DNA of 64,000 nucleotides. Origin: Eleginops maclovinus. Its lineage: Eukaryota; Chordata; Actinopteri; Perciformes; Eleginopidae. The stretch spans positions 2,296,916-2,360,915 of the forward strand of contig NC_086361.1 of the NCBI RefSeq assembly GCF_036324505.1, read 5' to 3'. The notes beneath the pieces were generated by a model. That model did not search any database. It was not told where the DNA came from and saw only the letters and a list, made by a program, of their open reading frames with translations. The first letter of the stretch is position 1; the number at the start of each line of letters is the position of its first letter. The position numbers and the translations under genes were made by a program. Positions 1 to 11,846 of the stretch are shown here, one piece after another.

Positions 1-164
1 ATAAAACTATGTAATGCTACCCTAAGAATTTTGGTCTGGAAAACACTAAAACGTCTACATCTTTGTAGGAAAACAAATGTTGTTGCTGTGATCTTCTATT
101 ATAAAGGAAAAGCAAATTGTCATGAAATCTCAGAGGGGTGCCCAAACTTTTGCATACCACTGTA
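1..164. mobile_element. Terminal part of a Tc1/mariner-like DNA transposon
   Basis: The stretch ends with a sequence (GCCCAAACTTTTGCATACCA followed by CTGTA) that I recognise as the inverted-repeat end of a common fish Tc1/mariner-like family. The rest of the element would lie left of the window. No transposase frame is visible in this piece. Family assignment is from memory of the terminus only. Confidence 0.4.
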
Positions 165-965
165 AATGCATTTAACACTCTGGACTCCAAAATGTTTATA
201 TGTTCATTTCATTATTTTTCTGTTTTAACAGTTACTTACCTGTATATCCGTTTAATTGTATTATCCTTGTGTGAATCCTGTTTTTCATTCTCACTCTGCT
301 GCTGCTTAAACTCCTGAATTTCCCCACAGGGATTAATAAAGGTACATCTTATCTTGTTACTTACGGATTGAACATAGTTAATACAAATGTAATTCTGAGC
401 ATTGACAGACGATGCTTCAGAGCACAATACAGCTGCTGCTGTTGTTGTTAGGCCATGACAAGGTGGATAGAGCAAAACAGAGAAGAGGAAGAGGCAAATA
501 TGCAGGCTGGCGAAGCGTGTAAGGAATGTACCAGACAAATGTGAAGAGAGGAGGAGGGTATTATTGTGTCCAGGAGATATTTTTATCCCCCCTACTCACC
601 TCATTACAGACCAGGTGTTTCGTAACCCCAGCAGGTGACCCAGGGGCCATTATGCAACAAAGGCTGGGAAAACATTGAGTTTTTCTGGGTGGCTGAAGTT
701 ATTTCTTGAGGTGTGGTGTCATGTAATCGAAAGCTCACTTTTCATCATGTTCTTTAACATCTGACTCAAGTTTACCTTCCCAGCAGTGGATCAGCTCACT
801 TGGGACACACCTTTGGAAGCCCACGTTTTCATTATTTTATCATTATATACAAAACACCTTGTGCCAGAAACCAGACGTATGACGGTACAAAAGAAAACAG
901 AACTGAAGGTGACTGGAGGGGGTTTACTGCCAAACTGTCCTATGTTACAGACTAGACGATAATAA
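165..965. other. Non-coding stretch with a LINE/SINE tail fragment
   Basis: No gene is recognised. Around 318-350 there is a sequence of the type 'GGGATTAATAAAGGTACAT', which resembles the 3' tail of fish LINEs and their partner SINEs. A 100-residue open frame on the minus strand (236-538) overlaps this tail and has no recognisable domain, so I do not call it a gene. Confidence 0.4.
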
Positions 966-1193
966 ATACGAGGATATAATATTGGATCAAAGTGTCTAAA
1001 CCAGATGGCAGATGGAGGAGTTTACATCACCTCAGCACAACTTAAATCCCCCTGTGCCAACTTTTGCACTTTCCTTAAACATTTTTTCACTGAATCCAGG
1101 TTTCAGCCTGAACAAGTGAATGATGTTGACATAAATTTACAGCAGAAGTTCAAAGAGTTGGTCCAGAGAAAAGAGAAGAGGCCTAATGAATGA
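966..1193 (+). CDS. Unrecognised short open frame, possible terminal exon or pseudogene
   Basis: The frame is open from 966 and has a methionine at 1005, giving 62 residues from that ATG to TGA at 1191. The composition looks protein-like: it has two cysteines early, a mixed hydrophobic and charged middle, and a lysine/glutamate-rich end (FKELVQRKEKRPNE). A possible splice acceptor (CTAAACCAG) sits immediately before the ATG but lacks a good pyrimidine tract. An AATAAA lies at about 1341, roughly 150 nt after the stop, as expected for a 3' end. I do not recognise the protein. It could be the last exon of a gene starting left of the window, a processed remnant or chance. Confidence 0.25.
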   Translation: MRGYNIGSKCLNQMADGGVYITSAQLKSPCANFCTFLKHFFTESRFQPEQVNDVDINLQQKFKELVQRKEKRPNE

Positions 1194-1973
1194 GATGTTT
1201 GACAGTGGGAGTAAAACATCCTGGGGGTCAGGTTTTCAGGTCACATTGATCTGTTTCGATTTGTGGATTTATTTTTGTATGAGAAAAGTTAAAACAATCA
1301 CAGCTCTGCTCACTTCAACGGATCACACAAAAAACCCAGTGAATAAAGAAGTTTAATGCTCAAATAGCCATGAAACATTACTTTATACTTAATACTATGC
1401 CAAGTGAATCTCCGCTCCATGAATGGAGCAAGGTTACTTAGCTAGTTAGCTTAGCTTGCGATCCAATCTGGTGGAGAAAAACTGGATTGCTGAAAGTTGC
1501 ATCTTAATAGCAGTTGAGTTTTTGTTGTGCTGATGTTAAAGTGTTGCAGGATGGAGCTCACTACATTATTTATCTTGCAGAGTAAGGTTACCTTCTTGCT
1601 AACTGCTAGATGAACCCAAATTGCAAAGTCTAGCCTAGTGTGACGAGGTGCTGCAGTAGACATGTTGATCATGTCCAATGTATAACCTTAACCTGTTGTT
1701 GATGTGAATGTTTGCTTGTTCTCATGCCCACAACTCAAATTGTTGCACAGATACATCACAGATAGAATTCTCGATCAGCAGTTTGTGCCTCCATGGTTAC
1801 TGTGAGAATAATCAATATATCAAATGTTATGTGCTTGATTATGTAATTTTCCAGGCCGAAGAAGTGTTATGAAATATGTTATAAAGGTTGTTATTTGGTT
1901 ACGCCAATCTTTGAGAGCGACTGAAGATCTGATCAAATCATCTGAAGATCTGATTAAATCAACAATGCGCTAA
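1194..1973. other. Non-coding stretch, no gene seen
   Basis: AT-rich sequence with a possible polyadenylation signal near 1341. A short tandem duplication (two ~21-bp copies of a CTGAAGATCTGAT-type unit) lies at about 1921-1962. Open frames here are short and featureless. Confidence 0.35.
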
Positions 1974-2225
1974 AAAAAGATGTACTTTTATTAATCCCTG
2001 TGGGGAAGTTCGAGAATTCTGCATTTGACCCATCCTAGCGTTAGGAGCAGTGGGCTGCCATATGTACGGCGCCCGGGGAGCAGTGTAGGGAACGGTGCCT
2101 TGCTCATGGACACCACGGTAGCACTTGGTCTTGAACTGGTTACCTTCCAGTTCCCAGGCCAAGCCCCTAAGAGGTGCGGACACACCTATGCGCCGCCAAC
2201 CAATGGGGGAAGATTATACCTCAAA
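1974..2225 (-). mobile_element. tRNA-derived SINE fragment
   Basis: The body (GACCCATCCTAG, GGAGCAGTGGGC, GCGCCCGGGGAGCA, GTGCCTTGCTCA) matches the repeat at 54462-54785 in this window. On the minus strand the sequence ends with GGGATTAATAAAAGTACATC, a LINE-type tail shared with the fragment near 320-350. The tRNA-like head would be at the right end (about 2140-2225) but is eroded, so no intact B box is present. The orientation, head right and tail left, is clear. Confidence 0.55.
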
Positions 2226-3656
2226 GCGAGAGGGTAGAAAAGCTGTTGTAATTGAGAGATCGAGACTTCTTCCTGTGAATCTAAAGACAGAGGAACTACT
2301 TTAATGTGGACTGTGGATCAGTGAGATAGGGGAAGTCCTTGGAAGAGTAACTTTGTTAACTTATCATATATTCATATCATTGTATAAATAAACGCTGTTA
2401 ACTTGACAAGAAGCTTCCTGGGCTCCTTTTTGGCTACTTCTCCTTCAGATTAAGAATACTCAACATTACCCTTATGGCCCCTGATTAGATTTGTTCTAAA
2501 TCCTGACCTCTGACCATACACATTTTCAGACCAAGCTGTTTGCACAGTTGGTAAAAGCACTCAAAACCTCCTATGTGGTCCTTCCTGCTACCGTAGGTGT
2601 CTCCTCAACTCGCCATGATGACACACACTCAGACTGACATTCAGACTCAAAAGCTGAGTACAATACCAGCGCTCCTGTCGCGGCAGTTAATAAACATTTT
2701 GCAGCTGGATGGTGGCACAAGGTGTGAAATAAATCATTGGAAACATTCCGTTGGGAATTATTTCTATGGTCATATTTGGAAATTCTTCTGGGACATGAAT
2801 GACTCGGCACAGCCTAAATATATGTTCAGTGAAGTTATGCTATTATAACTATTTAGCTTGAAGGGATCATTTTTTATTTAGAAAAGGATTTCTAATGTCT
2901 CAAAACTAATTGATTAAGAACTGATCTTCATCCTTGTCCCAGGGAAAGCAATAAATATTATGTCTGTCTTCCTGCCGACCAGCAGGAAACCCACAGTCAA
3001 GGACCTGCCTTCATTTTTTGATATTTCAGCAGGAAAGTACTAATGTAATCTGTTTGTCTGGCCCAATCACAGTTCAGGCCGGCACTCCACCCTCCTGGGT
3101 CCTTGGCTAATCTAGCTCTAATAACACTGGTCAGCGCATTAACAGGTGAGATCATGGCAGCAGGAAATATGAGTCAGCTGAGATAAAGGGGTGAAGTAAG
3201 GTCATGACCTGGTCTCTGTCTGCTGCTTAGCAGGAGGTTCAGGAAGTGGATGATAAGCCTATCGGCCCTCACACAGTGTCTGGGAAATGAGAGCAGGGCA
3301 GGATTAGAAAGTGTGTGGGAATTTATGTTGATTTCTGTCAGAAGAACAAGAAGATCGTTCGGATCTTTAAACACTGCAGCTCAGGGTTTGTATGTGGACA
3401 ACCCGGGTCTCCAGATTAGAATGTTGATGGTGAAACATAAATCTGAATATTTTTGTTTCTTAGAAGCTTAAAATCCTTCTGAAACTATTACGTTAACTGC
3501 ATCATGACAAGGATGCTGGAACTAAATTATATATTTTTCAGATAAAGAGGCTAAACTTCTTAAAATGTTTTATCTATAAATGACAAGTGTAGATAATATT
3601 GTTATAACTTTTTCATAGTTTTTCATAATGAAGGGATACCTATACTTATTTTTTTT
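2226..3656. other. Non-coding stretch, no gene seen
   Basis: No coding frame, RNA gene or clear transposon was recognised. Short frames on both strands overlap one another and lack recognisable motifs. Confidence 0.35.
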
Positions 3657-3850
3657 AAGAGGCCCTGTTATGCTGTCTTGGTTTTTCCCTTTCCTGTAGT
3701 GTATTCTATCGGGTTTTGTGTATGTAAATGGTCAGCAAAGGCTAAAATCCCTGTGTTCTGTAAACTACTGACACCATTTGTCTGTGTTGGAATACAACAA
3801 ACACTGGAATGGCTGCCATACATGTATTAAGAGAGATTAGAGATTAAGAT
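3657..3850. mobile_element. Partial copy of a MITE-like repeat family
   Basis: The segment begins with a GGCCCTGTTATGCTGTCTT-type terminus. It shares TCCTGTAGTGTATTCTAT and CAGCAAAGGCTAAAATCCCT with the fuller copy at 16660-17128. Only the left part is present. Confidence 0.5.
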
Positions 3851-4907
3851 TTAAGAAACATTTGGAGTGGTCTCTTAACTTTTTCTGGAGCTGGATATGC
3901 TGTCAGACCTCAATCACTAATAATATCTAATATATTAACATTGATGAATGTGTGCAAACAGTTGAAACAGTAAGAGCCGAATTGAAAACCAAATATGTGA
4001 AAAATACACAGAGGCGGTGTCATTATTTGTTTAACATGTTCTCGTTGACTTCCTGTAGGGGGAATACCCACAACCATAATAATAGTTGTTGTCCTTGTCT
4101 GAAAAGCTGAAGTGGACTTGGTCATAATCTACTACAACTGCCACAAAATATTTAATCTACTCAACATTTGTTTACATGCCTAAAGTCAAGATGATTGACT
4201 CACCTGGAGAAATGTTTGTGTAACAGACGACCTATAATAAGTTATGTGAGTTGAGTCCTTGAGGGGAGTGTCGGTGCTTCGGGTGGACTGAGTCATCCGG
4301 CTTTAGCTGCAGCCGATGGCATCAAGCTGAGCTCCGATTCCAGTCAAACACCTCCATCGACATCAGTTATTGTACAATAACACAGGATGTAATTAACTCT
4401 GCATATCATGCTGTGACTATCGAGCTGTGGAGTCAGGTGGTTTGTTGAGAGCATATGAATACCAAAGGGCCCGGGGTTAAAGAATCGCTGATCACCAGGG
4501 AAAGTTATACAACAAAATACTCAATGTCTTCCAAATGAAGGAGTATTCTTTTGCTTTAGTGCAGACTTCAGACCCAAAAAATGTCTTCCCTGGGAGATAA
4601 TACCTGGAGATGGAAAAAACTGCTGCACCAAGACCAAACATCACAATAAACAATGAATAAAAACACACATGCAAACGTTAGCCTGAATTAAACCACCAGC
4701 CAATCCTTCACAAAACCACTGACTTTGTTAAGAACTAAAGAAATTTGAAGACATAAAGCTCACAACATACACATCTTACTAAAAAAATGCCATGCAAACA
4801 AAGAGAGAATCCCGGATAATGCCTAGGATTTCACTCAAGGTAGTGGGTCCTACCATGTTCCGAGCTAAACGGAGGCAGACTTGAGGGAAGAGAGCCCACA
4901 CAATGGC

Positions 4908-4961
<54 letters not shown>

Positions 4962-6325
4962 AAGCATACAGCTGGCGAATGATGTATGGAAAATTGTGGT
5001 TGTTGAGCAGGATCCAACAGAGAGTTTCGGCAAGTGAATGGAATATCTTCAGAGCTGAAATTGGGCCCAACGGATGCTCAGCTGTTCCTTGGCTAACAGT
5101 ATGTCTTCTCTGTCAGGGGCTCAAGGGCTGACATATAGAAGAAGAAGTCTTAACCGATATCAACATATAGAGAAAGCAGGTTCTTGAATTCCTGGGTATT
5201 TAAGGGGATACCCGGAATATGCTTAAATTCTAGAGGTAACTCCGTCTTTACATTGCCTTTCTCTCCACAGAGTCAGTATACAATGCCCAGTTCAGGCCTT
5301 TGGTGATTTGGACACCACGTTCGTGTTTTTGTTTTTATAGTACCCAAATACCTCCTTAATCTAGTTGAAATAGGTTGCAGTTAATCCTGACCTCTGCAGG
5401 TCAGTTCATCTACTTCCTTCAGGTATGCCTTTTTATTGTTATACCTGATCTGGCCAATAACAGCTGTCACGAGCAAACTTTATGACGTTGGAGTACATGT
5501 GATGTTTGCACAGGGTAAAGTACATTATGTAAAACACAATATAAGACAGGACTCTTTTACCCTGCATTTTGTTTAGTATGGTTTCTACTTCACAGCTTTG
5601 AAGTGTCCAGGCTGGTAATCATTCTCTGTTCTACTGTTTCAACCGCTTATTATCATGATCATATACTGCCAGCTATGTGTGTGTGCATGTGCCAGTATTT
5701 TGGCTTAACTATTATTAAAGAAAGAGCCATATCTGTTGATGAAGTACACACTGAAATGTAGAGCTTGGTAAATGATGGTGCTTTACACAGGTCAAACATT
5801 ATGTCAGTCTGATGGGAGCAGCTCTGTGCCAGCTTGATGTAACTCATTCAGCGGCATCATGTCACCAGTCTGTAATCAGAACACAGGTGTTATGTAATGT
5901 GGCATGAGAGACAAATAACATTTAATGATGTGTTTACTGCAGAAGGGCAGCAGTCTGCCAGTAAACACAACAAGGACTGCTTACACCTCATTTTACGATT
6001 TTCTATAATTGCCTTATTATGTATGCCAATGGACAAAAAAATAAAACTTGGGAAATATGACTGTTAAGATTGCCAAAAGAATCCAAACAAAAAGATACAG
6101 CTACTAGATTGAAGGTGATATCCACGACACAAAAGAAAAGACCACTGGCACCGCCACCAGACACGTTGCTACTTGACACCTTGAAAAAAAACCTGAAACG
6201 TTGACATTAATCCAATTTATTATGTGAGAAGATTTCTTTTTAAACAAAATATGATTGCTTTCAACTAACCTCATACAGTTATGGGAAATCTGTTGACATA
6301 ACACATTTAATTAACGTTAACTTTG
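3851..6325. other. Non-coding stretch, no gene seen
   Basis: Apart from the (GAT)n tract at 4908-4959 I see no gene. Open frames across the microsatellite encode homopolymeric histidine or isoleucine and are artefacts. Confidence 0.35.
4908..4959. repeat. (GAT)n microsatellite
   Basis: About 17 uninterrupted GAT triplets on the plus strand. Read on the minus strand they give poly-His or poly-Ile open frames. Confidence 0.95.
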
Positions 6326-7023
6326 AAGGTCTCCTATTATGCTCTTTTATGGCATATTGTAGGTGTCAAATATGTATATAAAAAAACATGTGTCTGACGT
6401 GTTTTGCTCAAAATACCAAACAGATCATGCATTTTAGCATGTCCGCTATCCCTCTGTTTCAGCCCTGTTTTCAGAAGTGCTGATTCTGTGATTCTTTAAA
6501 TTTGAGCTGAGCTACTGCTGGCCACGCCCCTTTGGAGCGTCATGATCTCTCTGTCTGAAGAGAGAGGTTTCTGACGGAGAAACTCAGCTAAACGCTGCAG
6601 TGATTGAACGCCATATTATGTTCCAAACCACATCCAGCATTATTTCTGAAACACTTCTCAGTGTTCACCACTAGAACAGAGACATTATATGTATTATATA
6701 CAACAACTCTAATCCCTCCTGCAGACATCCTGCTGAACACACAGAGGTGCTGAGGAGGGGATTCAGCTCGCCACTGTAGCTATTGTGGACGATAGGTTGA
6801 GACGTGTCACGTGGACGGGACGTTGCCAGAAGTTCAATGTAAAGCCAGCCCACATTTCCAATTTAACGTCATATCGGCAGCAAACCCCGTTTTTAGAGAT
6901 GTGGGTAAGGAGGAAAAGAGAGAGGTTTGTATTTTCAGACACTGTGAGTCTCCTTACACACCGGGGACACATATTGATGTATAAAAGACAGCAAAAAGTG
7001 CATTTTGCATAATAGGGGACCTT
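6326..7023. mobile_element. MITE-like element with terminal inverted repeats
   Basis: The left end AAGGTCTCCTATTATGC (6326-6342) is matched by the reverse complement of the right end (7007-7023), AAGGTCCCCTATTATGC, 16 of 17 positions. The interior (~700 bp) has no transposase frame. I could not define a clear target-site duplication. The ends resemble those of the element at 16660-17128, but the interior differs. Confidence 0.6.
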
Positions 7024-8300
7024 TAGCACATTTTCAGTGTAAACTAGATCTTTTATCTGAATGAAACCATCCTAGCAAAATAAAGGATGAATTAATAAGG
7101 GTTGGCTAAGTCATGTTGGCAAATAGTTAGCTTACGAACGTTATCTAGTTGTCCTGAAAAGTTGACTTTAATTGTGTAACGATTAGGTTCAGTGGTTTTA
7201 GTGTTGAAACTGTCAAATGCAGATAGATTAGACTCTAAAGGTTGCCAAAATAATCCAAAAAGATACAGCAACTACATTGCAGGTAAGATCAACAACGCTG
7301 AAGAAAAGACCACGGGCATCAGACTCCAACTTCAATTCCAGGACCGTCTTGAAGCAGAGATCTTGTATTTGAATGGAACATTCCTAGTTAAATACAAGAT
7401 GAATGAATAATTGTTAGCTAAGTTTTGGTAAGTAGTTTACCAACGTTAGATAGTTGTCACAAGGAATCTATGCCATGGCTTGCAATGTCAATGCTACAAT
7501 CAATAATTTTGTCAGAAGAGACATGACCATGTCCTCTAGAAGGTAGGACCTTTTTTTAACCTTAATTCTGTCGGTTTGTTATTGGGTCACAAGTCTCGCT
7601 GAAGGAGAAGTCTCGTTCGACCTTATCCCCTCAGTGAATTGACACTTGACATGTCAAATCTTCAAGATAGCTGAGCCACACTTTCTGTAATCCAACACAA
7701 CTAACCAGTGACAGACTGGGGCTGAAAAACATGCACAGCCCGGCATTGTTTACACTCATAAGATCTGAGGGCAGCAGTAGTGCCAATAGGCGCGTGCACA
7801 TTGACAACAGTGGACTTGGGCCGCCTTATGTGAACTGCAAATATTATTTTTCCTCATAAAAAAGTCCTGGAGTCCTTCTGGTGGGTCTAGAGTGTCCTCA
7901 CACTGTCCACTGTCTTCTGGTAACAAGTTGCATAAAAAAATAGCAAACTTACCACATCAAGCAAAAGGAAAAGGAAAGGTTTTATTTCTCCATAGGGTCC
8001 TAATAACAGCATGAGCCTGTTAGTAGCAAAAACAAACTTTATTGGACCAACTTTGAAGTGCTTTTACTGGAACTATTATAAAAATAGTTGTCCCATTAGT
8101 CACTTTGTTACAACAACATGAGAAAATAGAATCCAGGTTACAAAAACTCAGAAGTTAACCTTCAGAACTAGTTAGTTTCCACTTTGTCCCCCAACACCCC
8201 TATGAACTAATGATGTGAGCATGAGTCTGTTTGTGAGGAAGCCATTTGATTTGGAATATTTTCACCTCTCACAGCAGAGTGGCATGGCTCTGGTTTCTCC
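7024..8300. other. Non-coding stretch upstream of the CCN gene
   Basis: No gene recognised. The last ~200 bases probably belong to the proximal promoter of the CCN gene. A GGAATATT motif near 8251 loosely resembles a TEAD-type GGAATG site, but I would not rely on it. Confidence 0.3.
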
Positions 8301-8320
8301 GGCTACACCCACAGGGCTGG

Positions 8321-8440
8321 TATTTAAGTCCGGTCCTCCTCCCAGTCTTCATCAGTCTGCAGCAAGGAGAATAACACAAGCGAGCCTGTCCCAGCCCCAG
8401 GAACCAGTACTGCTGAGAGAACTGCAGCCTGCACAGAAAC
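8321..8440 (+). promoter_or_regulatory. Core promoter and 5' UTR of the CCN2-like gene
   Basis: A TATA-like box TATTTAAG lies at 8321-8328, about 115 nt before the start codon, which suggests a transcription start near 8350 and a 5' UTR of roughly 90 nt. The nearby ATG at 8215 opens a different frame (115 residues) that runs through exon 1 and its donor site without matching any known protein. Placement is inferred from spacing only. Confidence 0.45.
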
Positions 8441-8494
8441 ATGTCTGTGGGATCTTTAGACACATTCTATATTCTCCTGCTTATCATCTCATCG
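8441..8494 (+). CDS. ccn2: CCN2-like exon 1 (signal peptide)
   Basis: Eighteen codons starting at ATG 8441 and ending in phase 0 at a strong donor (TCG|GTAAGT). The residues form a hydrophobic signal core ([10 protein letters not shown]). The signal is completed by TLA from exon 2, with cleavage likely before QDC. This start is chosen because it supplies a signal peptide in the frame of exon 2. Confidence 0.85.
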
Positions 8495-11400
8495 GTAAGT
8501 TTGATTTTAAGAAACACATTTTCTTTGATGAAAATAAGTCATTTGGGATGGACTCATGTTAGGATGGAGGTATTGTTCTGTGAAAATCTGAAAGGAAATG
8601 TGCATTTCAGTCTGCATGTGAATTTAGAGTGTTGTCAAGAGCCACATTTATAATAATAAAGTTCTGAAATGTTGCATTTGGGTAAAAATGCAGAGAACTT
8701 CTGTCAGTTCTTACACCGCAATACAATGGAGTATTTTTCCTTAGTATTTCCCATCTGTTGCTCTCATGTTTTTCTCCCTTAAACCTGCTCCCTCTCTGCT
8801 GGGCTGATGCTGAATAGTGGAAGGAAACAAAACATGGAAAATATTTGCGGGCCATTTGATCTCAGTCTGCTGTCGCCATCTTGTGGCATTCTGTGCAGCC
8901 ATGACACCAGACCAAAACAATAGCAGCCTCACTTCTACAAAGACTCTGATCTCTGTGGAAAGTGTATTCTCACTTGACCTCTCACATTTCATACTTTTTT
9001 AATAGTATATACATGGTTTATTGTCGAAAACATGTTTGCTTGCCATAGCTTCAGTAGGCTACTGTAGTTCTTTTGCACAAGTCTTTACTGTTGATCGGTT
9101 TTCCTCGTGTTTGCTGTATGTTCTTCTTCTTGTGCCAAAGCTACTGTGGGGCCAGAGAGCGGAACTTCATTTGAAATGTCACATTTTAAGATATACATTA
9201 ACATGTCCTCATATCTGATAGACAGAACGTTTTTTACTGGCCTCCCAAAGCAGTAATAGTTCCCTAAATGTGTCCAGCTGGGGAAAAAGCATGAGAAAGT
9301 GCCTGCTTGTTCTCCCTAACCATAGAGGTGGAGCGAAATAAGAGGGTTGCAGCAGGAAATCACAACATGTACTGCATCTTATTGGTCACTTGGGAACAAC
9401 TCAACAAACATGAAAACAGCCATAAATAAGCATGTAATGGCTCTATAAATTGCTATGTATGCAAGCAAATAGTTACTTATTTGCCAATCCACATACACAG
9501 AGCCAAGTGATCATTCAGTAGGAGTGTTTGCTTCCAAATGTTATTTTGACACTCAAGTGGAAACTAGCACTTTAGCACTTCAGCAGCTAAATGCTCCTCT
9601 ATATTCTAGGGATGACACAAAATCATAATAAGGATGTCTGTTTAATAATGAGATCACAATTATTTAATAAAATAAAATAGCTCATTTAAATTAGAAATAT
9701 CATTCACTTAGAAAAATCACATGAATACATTTTAAAGTCAAATGCATCATTCCGGTGCACATTGGGTGTAAAATAAAGAGGCTGGATCTCTGAAGAATTG
9801 CTGGCTCTGGGATTCAATTTAATCAACATATGAATGGGGAGTGCATGGCACATTTTCTTTTACAACAAACATCGTAAATAATAGAAGGTCCATGTTTGTG
9901 GATGGGTCGGGTGGGGTGCAAAAGCCCCCACAGAGCCTTAAGGAACTGAAGACATCATAGGCTCTTTATTAAAAAGGCTGGATAGATACAGGGAAGGGTC
10001 CTACGTTCACCAGCTAGCCTCTCCCTGTGTCTTTTTGCTATTTGCTAATTGAGAGGAGGTTTACAGTGGGTTTATTAGTGCCCATTTAACTAAGAAAAAA
10101 GAACTGCCTAATGCTGTTTGATGACAGCGCTGAGTGAACTAAACACAGTGAAGTTGTGGGATGTTAAACTCAAACACTGAGCAAGAACCCGAGAGTTTAG
10201 TAGAGCTCAGAGAACTTCAAGATTGATTATTCATTTGTACACGTGACACCTTTTGCCTTACACAATGTAATGACATATATTGATCATATTAAACAAAGGT
10301 ATATCACAGCTTTTACACTCCTAGTTTATAAAATGATTTAGCATAGCATTGACTATTAGCATCATTTGCTTTCACAATGGTTTGTTCATGAACTGTCTGG
10401 CTGCCAGCTGAAGATTACCATGGCCTTTATAAGTTGACCATGACTACTGACACGCTCACCATGAAGCTGTTTGCTAACAGAGCTCCCAACCCCCATATTA
10501 TGTGCTCTGTGTAAATTGTGGTACAGGTTGTTAATTTGGGGGTTTATATCTGCAGAGTCCTTGTTCCTGTTCAGAGTATTGTCGAGTTCTCTCAAGGCCC
10601 AATAACTTCTTCTTGATAACCATTCGCTCTAACTGGTCCATTTGTTGTTATGCGTGTCTCCATTGTGAGTCATATGAAATGAGATGTGCACTGCTGGCTC
10701 TCGGGCAAATAGTCAGACACCATCCACTTCCAGGAGATTCTGAAGCACTGCAATACAACACTACTTTCCACTCTGTTTCACAAACACAACAGTTACTACA
10801 CAGCCAAGTGTGTTCTCCACACTATGGCCAAACAGCCTGCGTTTTAAATTGAATTGAAAAAAGGATGTGGATGTAACTTTTCAGATAAACAACATCTCCT
10901 CATGTGTCTCCTTCTTACCTGATCAGCTTGACTTATTCATTCTCTTGTTTAAAAATATTAAGACTTTCTGCTCTGTTTCTATTTATCCTTTCTTTGCATT
11001 GTCTTTCTTTCTCTCCTGCTGCTTCTTGTTTAATGTGATTTGACCATACAAATTCCCTATCTAAGAAGATCACTCTTTTTAATTTAGCTGGTGTTGCACA
11101 AAATGTTCCATCACGAAATGCTTCATAACGTCCAAACACACTTCCCAATTATGGTCTGAAGTCACCAACTACGCAAACCAACACTTTGTGTAAAAATCAA
11201 CAACCATCAATCCCACAGCTCAGTGATGATCAGTGTTTAAATATGGAGTAGACTGAACTCACACCTCTCAACTATTACTTCTCATTAACAATTCAACAAA
11301 TTACACAAACTTACGTTAACAACCAATAAAAATGTTGACCTTATAAGTTCAGTTAACCAAAAATATGTATGTCTAAAACAATAAACTGTCATTCATAGTT

Positions 11401-11759
11401 TTTGATTAATTTTTAAAAAATTATTAAAGTAAATTGAATTGTGGTCCGTATATGTACCAGTATGGCATTTCTTTTCTCTTCCATTTTCTGGTATTGTATG
11501 ACTGTTTTAGCCCCTGTATAAGGTTCAACTTAATATTATTGCTTTCAACTAACCTCATATAATTACGTGTAACTTGCTGACATAATACATTTAATTAATG
11601 TCAACATTTCATTTCTTTCATTGTACATAATATTATATATATATATATATGACTTTTTGTTAAAGCCATATTTTCTGCCCTCCTGCTTCAATCAAATTTG
11701 CTTTCTTGAACGTGGACTGTATTAATATTAAATGAGTTGAAAAAAAACTCAAACCCAAG

Positions 11760-11846
<87 letters not shown>

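Noticed and set aside
4779..5070. Open frames with poly-His or poly-Ile
   Set aside because: Translation artefacts of the (GAT)n microsatellite.
8215..8562. 115-residue frame overlapping CCN exon 1
   Set aside because: It runs in another frame through a strong donor site and matches nothing I know. The 8441 start gives a signal peptide in the proper phase.
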